Shown: positions 8,168-16,006, counted from the first letter of the stretch. The stretch is 64,000 bases of DNA from Variovorax sp. Root318D1 (GCF_001424835.1 NZ_LMCQ01000025.1:1-64000); one strand, 5' to 3'. Notes: a model not told the origin generated them from the letters alone. Translations and numbers: made by a program.

Positions 8168-8180
8168 CAGGAGCATCTAG

Positions 8181-8687
8181 ATGATCAAAGTCGGCGACAC
8201 CCTTCCTTCGGCAACCTTGCAGGAATATTCCGAGGTCGAGGGCGAAGGCTGCAGCATCGGCCCGAACCCGGTGGACGTGAGCAAGGCCACGGCCGGCAAG
8301 ACCATTGCGCTGTTCGCGCTGCCCGGTGCCTTTACGCCTACCTGCTCGGCCAAGCACGTGCCCGGCTACGTGCAGCACTACGACGATTTCAAGGCCGCGG
8401 GCGTCGACGAAATCTGGTGCGTGAGCGTGAACGACGCGTTCGTGATGGGCGCCTGGGCGCGCGACCAGAAGACCGGCACCAAGGTGCGCATGCTGGCCGA
8501 CGGCAGTGCCGATTTCGCCAAGGCGACCGGCCTCACGCTCGATTTGACCGGTCGCGGCATGGGCCTGCGCAGCAACCGTTATTCGATGCTCGTGAAAGAC
8601 GGCAAGGTCGCCGCGCTCAACGTCGAGGCACCGGGCAAGTTCGAAGTCAGCAACGCCGAGACACTGCTGTCGCAAGCCCGCGGCTGA
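8181..8687 (+). CDS. Peroxiredoxin of the Prx5-like type
   Basis: 168 residues. The peroxidatic site PGAFTPTCS (Cys55) is the signature of the Prx5/hybrid peroxiredoxins, which reduce hydrogen peroxide and alkyl hydroperoxides with glutathione, glutaredoxin or thioredoxin. Cys24 and Cys80 (IWCVSVND) are the other cysteines; whether either resolves the sulfenic acid is unclear. The arginine in GLRSNRYSMLVKDG matches the family. The gene starts 13 bases after the ribosomal terminator with an AGGAG site, and its own promoter is not obvious, so some read-through may feed it. It converges on the GNAT gene. Confidence 0.93.
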   Translation: MIKVGDTLPSATLQEYSEVEGEGCSIGPNPVDVSKATAGKTIALFALPGAFTPTCSAKHVPGYVQHYDDFKAAGVDEIWCVSVNDAFVMGAWARDQKTGTKVRMLADGSADFAKATGLTLDLTGRGMGLRSNRYSMLVKDGKVAALNVEAPGKFEVSNAETLLSQARG

Positions 8688-8691
8688 GTAA

Positions 8692-9279
8692 CTAAAGATC
8701 CACCTTGAGGTAGTGCGCGCCCGCAATTGGGTTGTGATAGTAGGGCGGCACTTCCTCGAAGCCCAGGTCTTCATAGAGCGCGCGGGCCGATTCCATGTCG
8801 TCCAGCGTGTCGAGCAGCACGCAGGCATAGCCCGCGCCACGCGCGGCGTCGAGGATGGCTTCGGCGAGCTGCCGGCCGACGCCCAGCCCGCGGAAGCCAG
8901 GCCGTACAAAGAGGCGCTTCATCTCCGCGGCATTGGCGTAGTCGGTGTTGTCCAGCGGGCGCAGGGCGCAGCAGCCGGCCACGTGCGCCAACTTTCCATG
9001 GGGTCGCAGGAGGGTCGGCGCCTGTTGTCCGGCGGCCTCCTTGATATGGGCCGGATCGACCAGCGCGAGCAGCAGGGCACCGCGCGGCTCGGCGTAGTCC
9101 CCCGGCAGGCCGGCCACTTCCTCGTCGAAAGCCTGGAAGCACAGGTCGATGCCCAGCGAGGCCTCGTAGTCGCGAAAGATCGCGCGCGTCGCATCGATCT
9201 CGTGGGGTTCGTCGGGCGTCAGCAGCACGACGGCCGGCGTGTCGGCCAGTGGCAGGGGGCGCGAAACCGAGAAGCTCAT
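8692..9279 (-). CDS. GNAT family N-acetyltransferase
   Basis: 195 residues from the ATG at 9279, chosen because it overlaps the stop of the cytochrome b561 gene (ATGA). The acetyl-CoA binding motif A is clear in LFVRPGFRGLGVGRQLAEAI (R/Q-x-x-G-x-G/A), followed by ALYEDLGFEEVPPYYHNP, which is common in GNAT enzymes acting on amino acids or small molecules. The substrate cannot be predicted. It is translationally coupled to a membrane cytochrome, a pairing that may simply reflect operon packing. Confidence 0.88.
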   Translation of the reverse strand: MSFSVSRPLPLADTPAVVLLTPDEPHEIDATRAIFRDYEASLGIDLCFQAFDEEVAGLPGDYAEPRGALLLALVDPAHIKEAAGQQAPTLLRPHGKLAHVAGCCALRPLDNTDYANAAEMKRLFVRPGFRGLGVGRQLAEAILDAARGAGYACVLLDTLDDMESARALYEDLGFEEVPPYYHNPIAGAHYLKVDL

Positions 9280-9995
9280 ACGCGCAGCGACGCGATCCAG
9301 TACGCCACCCCTGCGCACACCGCGAACAGCACCAGCGCCAGCACGCGCGAGACGGCGTCGTCGCGGCTTGGCGCCACCCGCCCGCCAGCGCCTGCCAGGG
9401 TGATCAGCTTGTCGCCCGAAACCATCGGCCGCACCAGGCGGTGCCGCTTGACCAGCACATAGAAGAGCACCGCCAGCACATGCAAGCTCACCAGCGCAAT
9501 CACGAGCGTCTTGCCTTGGGATGCGTGCCAGCCGGTCGCAAGGCTCACTGCCTGGCTCGAAACGAAGCGCGTGAGCGGCCCCGCGGCTGAAACCTCGTCG
9601 TCCGCCACCAGCCCCGTGCCCACCTGCACTGCGAGCACGGCAAGCACCGCGAATACCGACAGGGCGCCCAGCGGCGTATGGCCGATCACGTGTTCGGGAT
9701 GGGCTCGCCCGCGCAGGTAGGCGACGACGGAGCCGGGTCCATAGAAGAACGATGCAAAACGCGACCAGCGCCCGCCCACGAAGCCCCACAACAGGCGAAA
9801 CAGCAGCAAGGCGAGCACCGTATAGCCCAGCCGGAAGTGCCACTCCATGACGCCGCCGAGGCCGGTGGCGATCAGCCCGATGACTGCGGCGCTGAGCGCC
9901 CAGTGGAAAACCCGCGTGGGCAGGTCCCAGATGCGTGCCCGGACGGGGGGGGCGGACGCTGCGGCCGTCAGGGAGGCCACGGAGGAGTCGGTCAT
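9276..9995 (-). CDS. Cytochrome b561 family membrane protein
   Basis: 239 residues. The start RARIWDLPTRVFHWALSAAV is the signature of the Ni/Fe-hydrogenase-type cytochrome b / b561 family, with the histidine of RVFHW as a likely haem ligand. Four to five hydrophobic segments follow, with other candidate histidines in MEWHFRLGY, TGWHASQGK and VSLHVLAVLF. Such proteins pass electrons from quinol to a periplasmic c-type cytochrome. The divergent gene at 10155 encodes a c-prime type cytochrome, so the two probably form a redox pair. The ATG at 9995 is preferred to the TTG three bases upstream. Confidence 0.92.
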   Translation of the reverse strand: MTDSSVASLTAAASAPPVRARIWDLPTRVFHWALSAAVIGLIATGLGGVMEWHFRLGYTVLALLLFRLLWGFVGGRWSRFASFFYGPGSVVAYLRGRAHPEHVIGHTPLGALSVFAVLAVLAVQVGTGLVADDEVSAAGPLTRFVSSQAVSLATGWHASQGKTLVIALVSLHVLAVLFYVLVKRHRLVRPMVSGDKLITLAGAGGRVAPSRDDAVSRVLALVLFAVCAGVAYWIASLRV

Positions 9996-10154
9996 CAAGA
10001 AGGCAGGGTGCGCAAAAAACTGCGGAAGGCGCAGATTAGCAAAGTCCGGGGCGGTTCATGCTTCGGGTTGTCGCTATGCACGCTGTAACGGCGGCCCCTA
10101 CACTCGGCCCGGCGCCGCTTTGGGCGGTGCCGCACCAACTATAAGGACCCCCTG

Positions 10155-10601
10155 ATGATTCGACTTGCTTCATTCGCCCTGGCTGCCGCGTGCGCCGCCA
10201 TTTCGCTGCCGGCAGCGGCCCAGTTCGCCAAACCCGAAGACGCGGTCAAGTACCGCCAGAGCGCGCTGTTCGTGATGAGCCAGCATTTCAGCCGTATCGG
10301 CGCCATGGCCAACGGCCGCATTCCCTACGACGCGGCCGCCGCCATTGCCAATGCCGACATCGTGGCCGAGATGGCCAAGTTGCCCTGGGCCGGTTTCATT
10401 GCCGGCGCGGAGGGCGGCAAAAGCAAGCCCGAGGTCTGGAAGGAAGGCGCAAAGTTCAAGGAGCACCAGGACAAGATGATTGCCGAGACCGGCAAGCTGG
10501 TCGTCGCGGCCAAGGCCGGCAACATCGATGCGCTCAAGGCGCAGTTCGGCTCTACGGCTGGCAGCTGCAAGAGCTGCCACGACAGCTTCCGCAATCAGTA
10601 A
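10155..10601 (+). CDS. Cytochrome c-prime family protein
   Basis: 148 residues with a signal peptide (MIRLASFALAAACAAISLPAAAQ), so it is periplasmic. A C-terminal haem-attachment motif CKSCH (Cys138, Cys141, His142) in a mostly helical protein is the pattern of cytochromes c-prime. These bind nitric oxide or act as electron carriers; a b561 partner is a frequent neighbour, as here. TATAAG at 10140-10145 lies only 10 bases from the ATG and is probably fortuitous; AAGGAC serves as the ribosome-binding site. Confidence 0.93.
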   Translation: MIRLASFALAAACAAISLPAAAQFAKPEDAVKYRQSALFVMSQHFSRIGAMANGRIPYDAAAAIANADIVAEMAKLPWAGFIAGAEGGKSKPEVWKEGAKFKEHQDKMIAETGKLVVAAKAGNIDALKAQFGSTAGSCKSCHDSFRNQ

Positions 10602-10620
10602 GCGGGGCTGAAGAAAGGCA

Positions 10621-10644
10621 AAAGGCGCTCCATGGAGCGCCTTT
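10621..10644. terminator. Bidirectional palindromic terminator
   Basis: A perfect 24-base palindrome (AAAGGCGCTCCA and its complement), flanked by T-rich or A-rich bases on either side, lies between the convergent cytochrome c-prime and TlpA-like genes. It can fold on either transcript and probably ends both. Confidence 0.85.
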
Positions 10645-10696
10645 GTTCATTCTGCGATACCGCGGAACCGCACGAGCCTGGTGAATAGGCCAAAGC

Positions 10697-11194
10697 TCAA
10701 GCTTCGGCGAGCAGCTTCTCGATCAACTTGTGGAGTTCCGCGAAATCAGGCTCGCCCACGTAGCGCTTCACGATCTCGCCCTTCTTGTTGACCAGGTAAG
10801 TGGTGGGCGTGAGCTTCACGTCGCCCCAGGCCTGCGCCACGCTGCCGGTGTTGTCGATGGCCACCTTGAACGGCAGCTTGCGGGTTTCGGCAAAGTTCAC
10901 GACGTAGCTCGGCGGGTCGTAGCTCATGGCCACCGCCAGCGTGTCGTAGCCCTTCGACTTGTACTTGTCGTAGGTGGCGATGACCTTCGGCATCTCGGCC
11001 ACGCAGGTCACGCAGCTCGTGGCCCAGAAGTTGACCAGGGTGACCTTGCCCTTCAGGTCGTCCGTGCTCCTCTTGCTTCCGTCGAGCAGCACAAAGGTCG
11101 ACGCCGGCGCGGCCGTGGCGCCCGATCCCAGGTACACGCCCACGCCGGCGGCCAATGCAAGCGCGACTGCGGCGACGGCGATGTATTTTTTCAT
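10697..11194 (-). CDS. TlpA/ResA-like thiol-disulfide oxidoreductase
   Basis: 165 residues from the ATG at 11194 (MKKYIAVAAV). A single N-terminal hydrophobic segment anchors or exports it. The thioredoxin fold carries the redox motif CVTC (Cys61, Cys64) in NFWATSCVTCVAEMPK and the cis-proline segment LTPTTYLVNKKGEIV. The CxxC dipeptide VT differs from thioredoxin (GP), as is common in periplasmic reductases of the TlpA group. A role in apocytochrome c maturation or periplasmic thiol reduction is plausible, given the cytochrome genes alongside. It is divergent from the lipoprotein gene at 11285. Confidence 0.9.
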   Translation of the reverse strand: MKKYIAVAAVALALAAGVGVYLGSGATAAPASTFVLLDGSKRSTDDLKGKVTLVNFWATSCVTCVAEMPKVIATYDKYKSKGYDTLAVAMSYDPPSYVVNFAETRKLPFKVAIDNTGSVAQAWGDVKLTPTTYLVNKKGEIVKRYVGEPDFAELHKLIEKLLAEA

Positions 11195-11284
11195 GGCTAC
11201 TGAAGGAGAGGGGCGTGGCGATTTTAGTTCCGCCGGCCGGATCGTGCCGGGGCGTGCCTTGGGCGGCTCGATAATCCCTCTCAG

Positions 11285-11827
11285 ATGCCATCTCCCGTCT
11301 CCCGTTACCGGCTCCCGCTGGCCGCAGCCGCCATGCTCGTGCTCGCTGCCTGCAACCCCACCTTCAACTGGCGTGAGGTTCCGATTGCCGACGCGGGCCT
11401 GGTCGCCCTGCTGCCTTGCAAGCCCGACCGCGCCAACCGCGCCTTGCCGCTCGGCGCCGAGTCGGTGCAGGTCGACATGGCCGGCTGCGAGACCGGAGGC
11501 GCGACCTTCGCCGTTGCCCATGCATCCGCCGCCAACCCCGCGCAGGCGGAGGCTTGGCTCGCCGCGTGGCGCGCGGCAATGCGCAACCAGCTGAGTCCCG
11601 CGCAGCTGACCGAAGGCTCCGCGGCATTGCAACGTGCGACCGCGGTTCCCGCACCGGTGCGGCTCGATGCGCAGCCGGCCCATCCAGGCAGCGCGTCCGT
11701 CCAGGTGCTCTGGTTCGCCCAATCTCAAAAGGACGGCCGTGTCGCGCTCTACCAGGCCACCGTACTTGGGCGGCCTTCATCTCCCGAGGCGGCGAAGACT
11801 TTCTTCGAGGGCCTGCGTCTTCCGTGA
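11285..11827 (+). CDS. Putative lipoprotein of unknown function
   Basis: 180 residues. The signal peptide ends in the lipobox LVLAAC (Cys23), so the protein should be lipid-anchored. The mature part is compact with two further cysteines (LLPCKPDRA, DMAGCETGGATFAVA). The pattern, starting with WREVPIADAGLVALLPCKPD, recurs in a conserved Burkholderiales hypothetical family as far as I recall; no enzyme motif is visible. It is separated from the divergent TlpA-like gene by 90 bases and from the PTS operon by 180 bases. Confidence 0.8.
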   Translation: MPSPVSRYRLPLAAAAMLVLAACNPTFNWREVPIADAGLVALLPCKPDRANRALPLGAESVQVDMAGCETGGATFAVAHASAANPAQAEAWLAAWRAAMRNQLSPAQLTEGSAALQRATAVPAPVRLDAQPAHPGSASVQVLWFAQSQKDGRVALYQATVLGRPSSPEAAKTFFEGLRLP

Positions 11828-12007
11828 ATCGTGCTCTCGTTTTTATAGCTGGCCCTGCGGCGGGGACAGTGACGGGGGCTGGTTTTCCGCTCGGCCTCGT
11901 GGGGCGCATGGCCAGGCACTGTCCGGTTTGCTGGCCTGCTGCGTTATGTCGTATATCTACTTCCTTTGGGCGCCCCCGCATAATCGGCGCGTAGTCCTCC
12001 GACCCGC

Positions 12008-12463
12008 ATGAACAGCATCCTCATCATCGCCCACTCACCGTTCGCGCAGGCGCTGCGGCGGTGCGCGCTGCATGTGTTCCCCGACTGCGAGCAGGCCGTC
12101 GTCGCCCTTGACGTGCTGCCCAACGTCTCCCCCGAAGAAACGCTGGCCGCGGCCCGCATCACCCTGGAGCAGCAGCTCAATGCGCCGCGCTCGCAGGTGC
12201 TCGTGCTGGCCGACGTGTTCGGTGCAACCCCATGCAACGTGGCCCAGAAGCTGGTCGACGGTGTCCGCTCGCGGCTGGTGGCGGGCGTCAACCTGCCGAT
12301 GCTGCTGCGCGCGGTCACCTATCGCCACGAGCCCCTCGAAACGCTGGTGCAGCGCGCCATCGCGGGCGGCACGGCCGGTGTCATGCAAGTCGCCGTGGCG
12401 GCACCCCAGAATCAGGCGAAGAGAAAGCACAGTGATCAAGAAATCCGTGACCATCAGCAATAA
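12008..12463 (+). CDS. PTS EIIA component, mannose family
   Basis: 151 residues. The phosphorylatable histidine is His9 in LIIAHSPFAQ, and LADVFGATPCNVAQKL is the conserved mannose-family EIIA segment. No EIIB, EIIC or EIID gene is present nearby, so it most likely serves a regulatory phosphorelay, as in other betaproteobacteria. The last 32 bases overlap the start of the HPr gene, and the C-terminal tail (QAKRKHSDQEIRDHQQ) is encoded in that overlap. CATAAT at 11979-11984 may be the -10 box of the operon, but no clear -35 was found. Confidence 0.93.
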   Translation: MNSILIIAHSPFAQALRRCALHVFPDCEQAVVALDVLPNVSPEETLAAARITLEQQLNAPRSQVLVLADVFGATPCNVAQKLVDGVRSRLVAGVNLPMLLRAVTYRHEPLETLVQRAIAGGTAGVMQVAVAAPQNQAKRKHSDQEIRDHQQ

Positions 12464-12701
12464 GCTGGGCCTGCATGCACGCGCATCGGCCAAGCTCACC
12501 AAAATCGCAGGCAGCTTTCCTTGCGAGGTTTGGCTCTCGCGCGGTGACCGCCGCATCAATGCCAAGAGCATCATGGGCGTCATGATGCTGGCGGCGGGCC
12601 TTGGGTCGACGGTCGAGCTGGAGACCAACGGCGACCAGGAGGAAGAAGCCATGGACGCGATCGTCCGGCTCATGAACGACAAATTCGGCGAAGGCGAATG
12701 A
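12432..12701 (+). CDS. ptsH: Phosphocarrier protein HPr
   Basis: 89 residues from a GTG at 12432. The start is fixed by family alignment, since it places the active histidine at position 15 (LGLHARAS) and the regulatory serine at position 46 (NAKSIMG). HPr relays phosphate from EI to EIIA; the conserved Ser46 suggests control by an HPr kinase encoded elsewhere. It lies inside a tightly overlapped set, starting 32 bases before the EIIA stop and ending 4 bases into ptsI. Confidence 0.95.
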   Translation: MIKKSVTISNKLGLHARASAKLTKIAGSFPCEVWLSRGDRRINAKSIMGVMMLAAGLGSTVELETNGDQEEEAMDAIVRLMNDKFGEGE

Positions 12702-14491
12702 CCTTCGCAGTCCACGGCCTCCCTGTTGCCCGTGGCATTGCCATTGGCCGCGCGGTGCTGGTGGTGTCCAGCCGCATCGACGTGGCCCACTACTTCATCA
12801 AGCCCGAGGAGATCGACACCGAGATCGACCGGGTGCGCACGGCGCGCAATGCGGTGGCCGACGAGCTCGCCAAGCTGCAGACCAACGTGGCGCTCATGGG
12901 TCCGAACGATGCGCCGCACGAACTCGCGGCGCTGCTCGAAGTGCACCAGATGCTGCTGCAGGACGAGGCGCTCACCGGCGGCGTGAAGCACTGGATCACC
13001 GAACGCCTCTACAACGCCGAATGGGCGCTGACCACGCAGCTCGAGATCATTGCGCGCCAGTTCGACGAGATGGAGGACGAATACCTGCGCGAGCGCAAGG
13101 CCGACCTCGAACAAGTGGTCGAGCGGCTTTTGCACCGCATGAAGGGCACGGCCGCTGTGCTCGCCCCCAGCCCGCCGCGCCGCAAGCGCCCCGCATCCGA
13201 GGACGATGACGATCCCACTGCAGGCGAAGGCATCGACGCGCCGCTGGTGCTGATTGCGCATGACCTTTCTCCGGCCGACATGCTGCAGTTCAAGAAGAGC
13301 GTGTTTGCCGGCTTCGTGACCGACGTGGGCGGACGCACCTCGCACACCGCCATCGTCGCGCGAAGCATGGACATTCCGGCCGTGGTGGGCGCGCGCACTG
13401 CGAGCCAGCTGGTGCGCCAGGACGACTGGGTCATCATCGATGGCGACGCCGGCGTGGTGATCGTCGATCCGTCGCCCATCATCCTGGCCGAATATGGCTT
13501 CAAGCAGCGCCAGGGCGATCTCGAGCGCGGGCGGCTCGCGCGCCTGCGCCACAAGCCCGCGGTGACGCTCGATGGCCAGCGCGTCGAGCTGCTCGCCAAC
13601 ATCGAGATGCCCGAAGACACCGTCGGCGCCGTCAAGGCCGGCGCGGTGGGCGTGGGGCTGTTCCGCAGCGAGTTCCTTTTCATGGGCCGCGAGTCGCAGC
13701 ACCAGACCCGCCTGCCCGACGAAGAAGAGCAATACCAGGCCTACAAGCGCGCGGTCGAGGGCATGCAGGGCATGCCGGTCACCATTCGCACCATCGACGT
13801 GGGCGCCGACAAGCCGATCGACGGCAAGGCGGCCAGCAAGCAGGAGCACCTGAACCCCGCGCTCGGCCTGCGCGCCATTCGCTGGAGCCTGGCCGATCCG
13901 GCCATGTTCCTCACGCAATTGCGCGCCATCCTGCGTGCTGCGGCGCATGGCGAGATCCATCTGCTGATCCCGATGCTCGCGCACGCCAGCGAAATCCGCC
14001 AGACGCTGTCGCTGATCGACTTCGCGCGCACCGAGCTCGACAGCCGGGGCGCCGTCTACGGCCACGTGAAGCTCGGCGCAATGATCGAGATTCCCGCCGC
14101 GGCGCTCACGCTCAAGACCTTCCTCAAGTACTTCGACTTCCTGTCGATCGGTACCAACGACCTGATCCAGTACACGCTGGCCATCGACCGTGCCGACGAA
14201 GCGGTCGCCCACCTGTACGACCCCGCCCATCCCGCGGTGCTGAAGCTCGTGGCCGACACCATCGCCGAATGCCGCCGCCAGGGCAAGGGCGTGGCCGTGT
14301 GCGGCGAAATGGCGGGCGACGTGGCCTTCACGCGCCTCCTGCTCGGCCTCGGGTTGCGCAGCTTCTCGATGCATCCGTCGCGCATCCTTGCCGTCAAGCA
14401 GGAAGTGCTGCGCGCCGACACCGGCAAGCTCGAAGCCTGGGCCAAGAGCGTGCTCGAATCGGACGATCCCGCCGCCGCCTTGGCTGGATAG
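12698..14491 (+). CDS. ptsI: PTS enzyme I, phosphoenolpyruvate-protein phosphotransferase
   Basis: 597 residues. The phosphohistidine is His216 in GGRTSHTAIVARS. The C-terminal TIM-barrel shows the FRSEFLFMGR, GTNDLIQYTLAIDR and CGEMAGD motifs for PEP binding and catalysis. The protein is about 20 residues longer than E. coli EI. The surplus is an insert at about 157-180, rich in Pro/Arg then Asp/Glu (PPRRKRPASEDDDD), between the helical HPr-binding part and the His domain. The ATG overlaps the ptsH stop (ATGA). With EIIA and HPr it forms a complete phosphate relay without a sugar permease. Confidence 0.97.
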   Translation: MTFAVHGLPVARGIAIGRAVLVVSSRIDVAHYFIKPEEIDTEIDRVRTARNAVADELAKLQTNVALMGPNDAPHELAALLEVHQMLLQDEALTGGVKHWITERLYNAEWALTTQLEIIARQFDEMEDEYLRERKADLEQVVERLLHRMKGTAAVLAPSPPRRKRPASEDDDDPTAGEGIDAPLVLIAHDLSPADMLQFKKSVFAGFVTDVGGRTSHTAIVARSMDIPAVVGARTASQLVRQDDWVIIDGDAGVVIVDPSPIILAEYGFKQRQGDLERGRLARLRHKPAVTLDGQRVELLANIEMPEDTVGAVKAGAVGVGLFRSEFLFMGRESQHQTRLPDEEEQYQAYKRAVEGMQGMPVTIRTIDVGADKPIDGKAASKQEHLNPALGLRAIRWSLADPAMFLTQLRAILRAAAHGEIHLLIPMLAHASEIRQTLSLIDFARTELDSRGAVYGHVKLGAMIEIPAAALTLKTFLKYFDFLSIGTNDLIQYTLAIDRADEAVAHLYDPAHPAVLKLVADTIAECRRQGKGVAVCGEMAGDVAFTRLLLGLGLRSFSMHPSRILAVKQEVLRADTGKLEAWAKSVLESDDPAAALAG

Positions 14492-14631
14492 TTAGTTCTT
14501 CCGCATTCAATTCGCTCGGAGGCAGGGCGAATCGACATAAAACGAAACACGCCGAAACTGCAGCGAAAGGACTTGCCGCGCCGCGGCAAGCACCATCAGG
14601 TCTCCTCTTCCACTACAGAAAGGCCTGAAAC

Positions 14632-15003
14632 ATGAAGTCGCTCTCCCTCACCCAGATCGTCGCCCTCGGCTCCTTCGCCCTGCTGGCCGCGGCCGGTGCC
14701 AAGGCTGAATCCTACGAAGGCGTCCAGCCACTCGCATCGGCCATGAGCCGCGCCGAAGTCAACGCAGAGGCCGTTCGCACGGCTTCCGCGCCGGACCAGA
14801 ACGTGGTGCGCGGCTCGCGCGGCGCCGAGACCATGGCCGTGTCGAGAGACCGCGCGGGCGTCGTCTTCGAAGCCATGCGCGCCGCCGCCGCACCCGACCA
14901 GAACGTGACCTCGGGCTCGCGTGTCAACAGCAAGGTGATCTCGACGCTGCAGAACCCGCTCGACGCACGTGCCGCAGCCGCCGGCAACAGCAACAAGCTT
15001 TAA
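14632..15003 (+). CDS. Small exported protein with an internal duplicated motif
   Basis: 123 residues. A signal peptide (MKSLSLTQIVALGSFALLAAAGAKA) precedes a short mature part. The mature protein contains two copies of a unit of about 40 residues, each holding EA-(V/M)-R-x-A-x-APDQNV-x-x-GSR (near residues 46-63 and 83-100). I do not recognise a function; DUF4148-like small periplasmic proteins of Burkholderiales have a similar size and YEGVQPL start. AGAAAGG precedes the start. The 140-base gap upstream contains a stem CTTGCCG/CGGCAAG (14572-14590), but no clear promoter. Confidence 0.75.
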   Translation: MKSLSLTQIVALGSFALLAAAGAKAESYEGVQPLASAMSRAEVNAEAVRTASAPDQNVVRGSRGAETMAVSRDRAGVVFEAMRAAAAPDQNVTSGSRVNSKVISTLQNPLDARAAAAGNSNKL

Positions 15004-15045
15004 GTCTCACGCCTAGAGGAGATCCCTCGGGCCGAAAGGAACATC

Positions 15046-15513
15046 ATGAAACACTGGATCAAACGCACTCTCTTCGGTTTCGCTGGCCTCGCGCTGGTGG
15101 CGGGCAGCATTGCCGGCTGCGCCGGCCACCGGCATGGCTGGGGCAGCGGCGACCCCGCCGAGTTCCGCACCAAGATGGTCGAGCGCGTCGGCAGCAAGCT
15201 GGAGCTCGACACGCTGCAAAAGCAGAAGCTCACAGTGCTGGCCGAGAAGCTGCAGGCCCAGCGTGAAGTGATGCGCGGCGCGGGTGGCGCGGGCGATCCG
15301 CGTTCGCAGTTCAAGGCGCTGTTCGCGGGCAACAAACTCGATCAGGCGGGCGCCGCCCGGCTCGTCGACGAGAAGACCACGGCCGTGCGCAACGGCAGCC
15401 CCGAAATCATCGCGGCCGCCGCCGATTTCTACGACAGCCTGAACGCCGCGCAGCAGCAGAAGGTGCGCGACTTCATGGACCGCGGCGGCCGCCGCTGGGG
15501 CCATCGTGGCTAG
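15046..15513 (+). CDS. Spy/CpxP-like periplasmic stress protein
   Basis: 155 residues with an N-terminal signal; GSIAGC could be a lipobox (Cys25). The mature part is helical and ends with LNAAQQQKVRDFMDRGG, a version of the LTxxQ motif of the Spy/CpxP family of ATP-independent chaperones and metal-responsive proteins. Histidine-rich ends (GHRHGWG near the start, RRWGHRG at the stop) may bind metal. A two-component system starts 600 bases downstream, and CpxP/Spy genes are usually targets of such systems. Confidence 0.78.
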   Translation: MKHWIKRTLFGFAGLALVAGSIAGCAGHRHGWGSGDPAEFRTKMVERVGSKLELDTLQKQKLTVLAEKLQAQREVMRGAGGAGDPRSQFKALFAGNKLDQAGAARLVDEKTTAVRNGSPEIIAAAADFYDSLNAAQQQKVRDFMDRGGRRWGHRG

Positions 15514-15604
15514 GCTTGGCTCACCCCCAGGCTTCGCGCACGTCGTGTCGCTTCGCCAACCTCCTGCAAGGGGGCGATACCTGCGGCCCGGCGAAGCCGG
15601 TTCC
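15514..15604. repeat. Dispersed intergenic repeat of Comamonadaceae type
   Basis: The block from GCTTGGCTCACCCCCAGG to CCGGTTCC contains a stable hairpin CCGGC-GAA-GCCGG (15588-15600). From memory, the same string (CCCCCAGGCTTCGCGCAC, then CTGCAAGGGGGC, then GGCCCGGCGAAGCCGG) recurs between genes in Variovorax, Acidovorax and Delftia genomes. Only one copy is in this window, so the repeat nature is knowledge-based and not seen directly. Confidence 0.55.
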
Positions 15605-15625
15605 GCGGTATCCCACGACCAGGCA

Positions 15626-16006
15626 GTGGCAGCGACGGGTGGCGTGCGCCTGCTGCTGCGAGCGGAAGGCGTGGTGGTGCTCGCCGCGGCGCTGGCGGCC
15701 TATGCGCAGTTCGGCGCCGGCTGGGGCGTGTTCGCGCTGTGGCTGCTCGTGCCCGACCTCTCGATGCTCGGCTACCTCGCGGGCCCGCGCGTGGGCGCGG
15801 CGCTCTACAACGCGGCGCATTCGTACGCCGGCGCCGTTGCACTGCTGGTGCTCGGCGTGCTCGCCGCAATGCCATGGGCGGTAGCTGGCGGGTTGATCTG
15901 GTGCGCGCACATCGGCCTTGACCGGGCGCTGGGCTATGGCCTCAAGTACGCAGCCGGCTTCGGCGCCACGCACCTCGGCCGCATCGGGCGGGCCGATCCG
16001 TGGTGA
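15626..16006 (+). CDS. DUF4260-like small membrane protein
   Basis: Conserved region with three to four hydrophobic segments. LVPDLSMLGYLAGPRVGAALYN, ICAHIGLDR-type and GYGLKYAAGFGATHLGRIGR motifs (here WCAHIGLDRALGYGLKY) match the DUF4260 family as I know it. The frame is open back to an ATG at 15506, but those 40 codons translate the dispersed repeat, so I place the start at the GTG 15626 (126 residues); a later GTG is also possible. The function of DUF4260 proteins is unknown. It lies between a Spy-like gene and a two-component system. Confidence 0.75.
   Translation: MAATGGVRLLLRAEGVVVLAAALAAYAQFGAGWGVFALWLLVPDLSMLGYLAGPRVGAALYNAAHSYAGAVALLVLGVLAAMPWAVAGGLIWCAHIGLDRALGYGLKYAAGFGATHLGRIGRADPW

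Noticed and set aside
10140..10145. TATAAG as the -10 box of the cytochrome c-prime gene
   Set aside because: It is only 10 bases from the start codon, leaves no room for a leader and has no convincing -35 box.
12035..14374. A 779-codon open frame on the minus strand opposite EIIA-HPr-EI
   Set aside because: It mirrors the third-position GC pattern of the real genes, has no recognisable motif and lies fully antisense to three certain genes.
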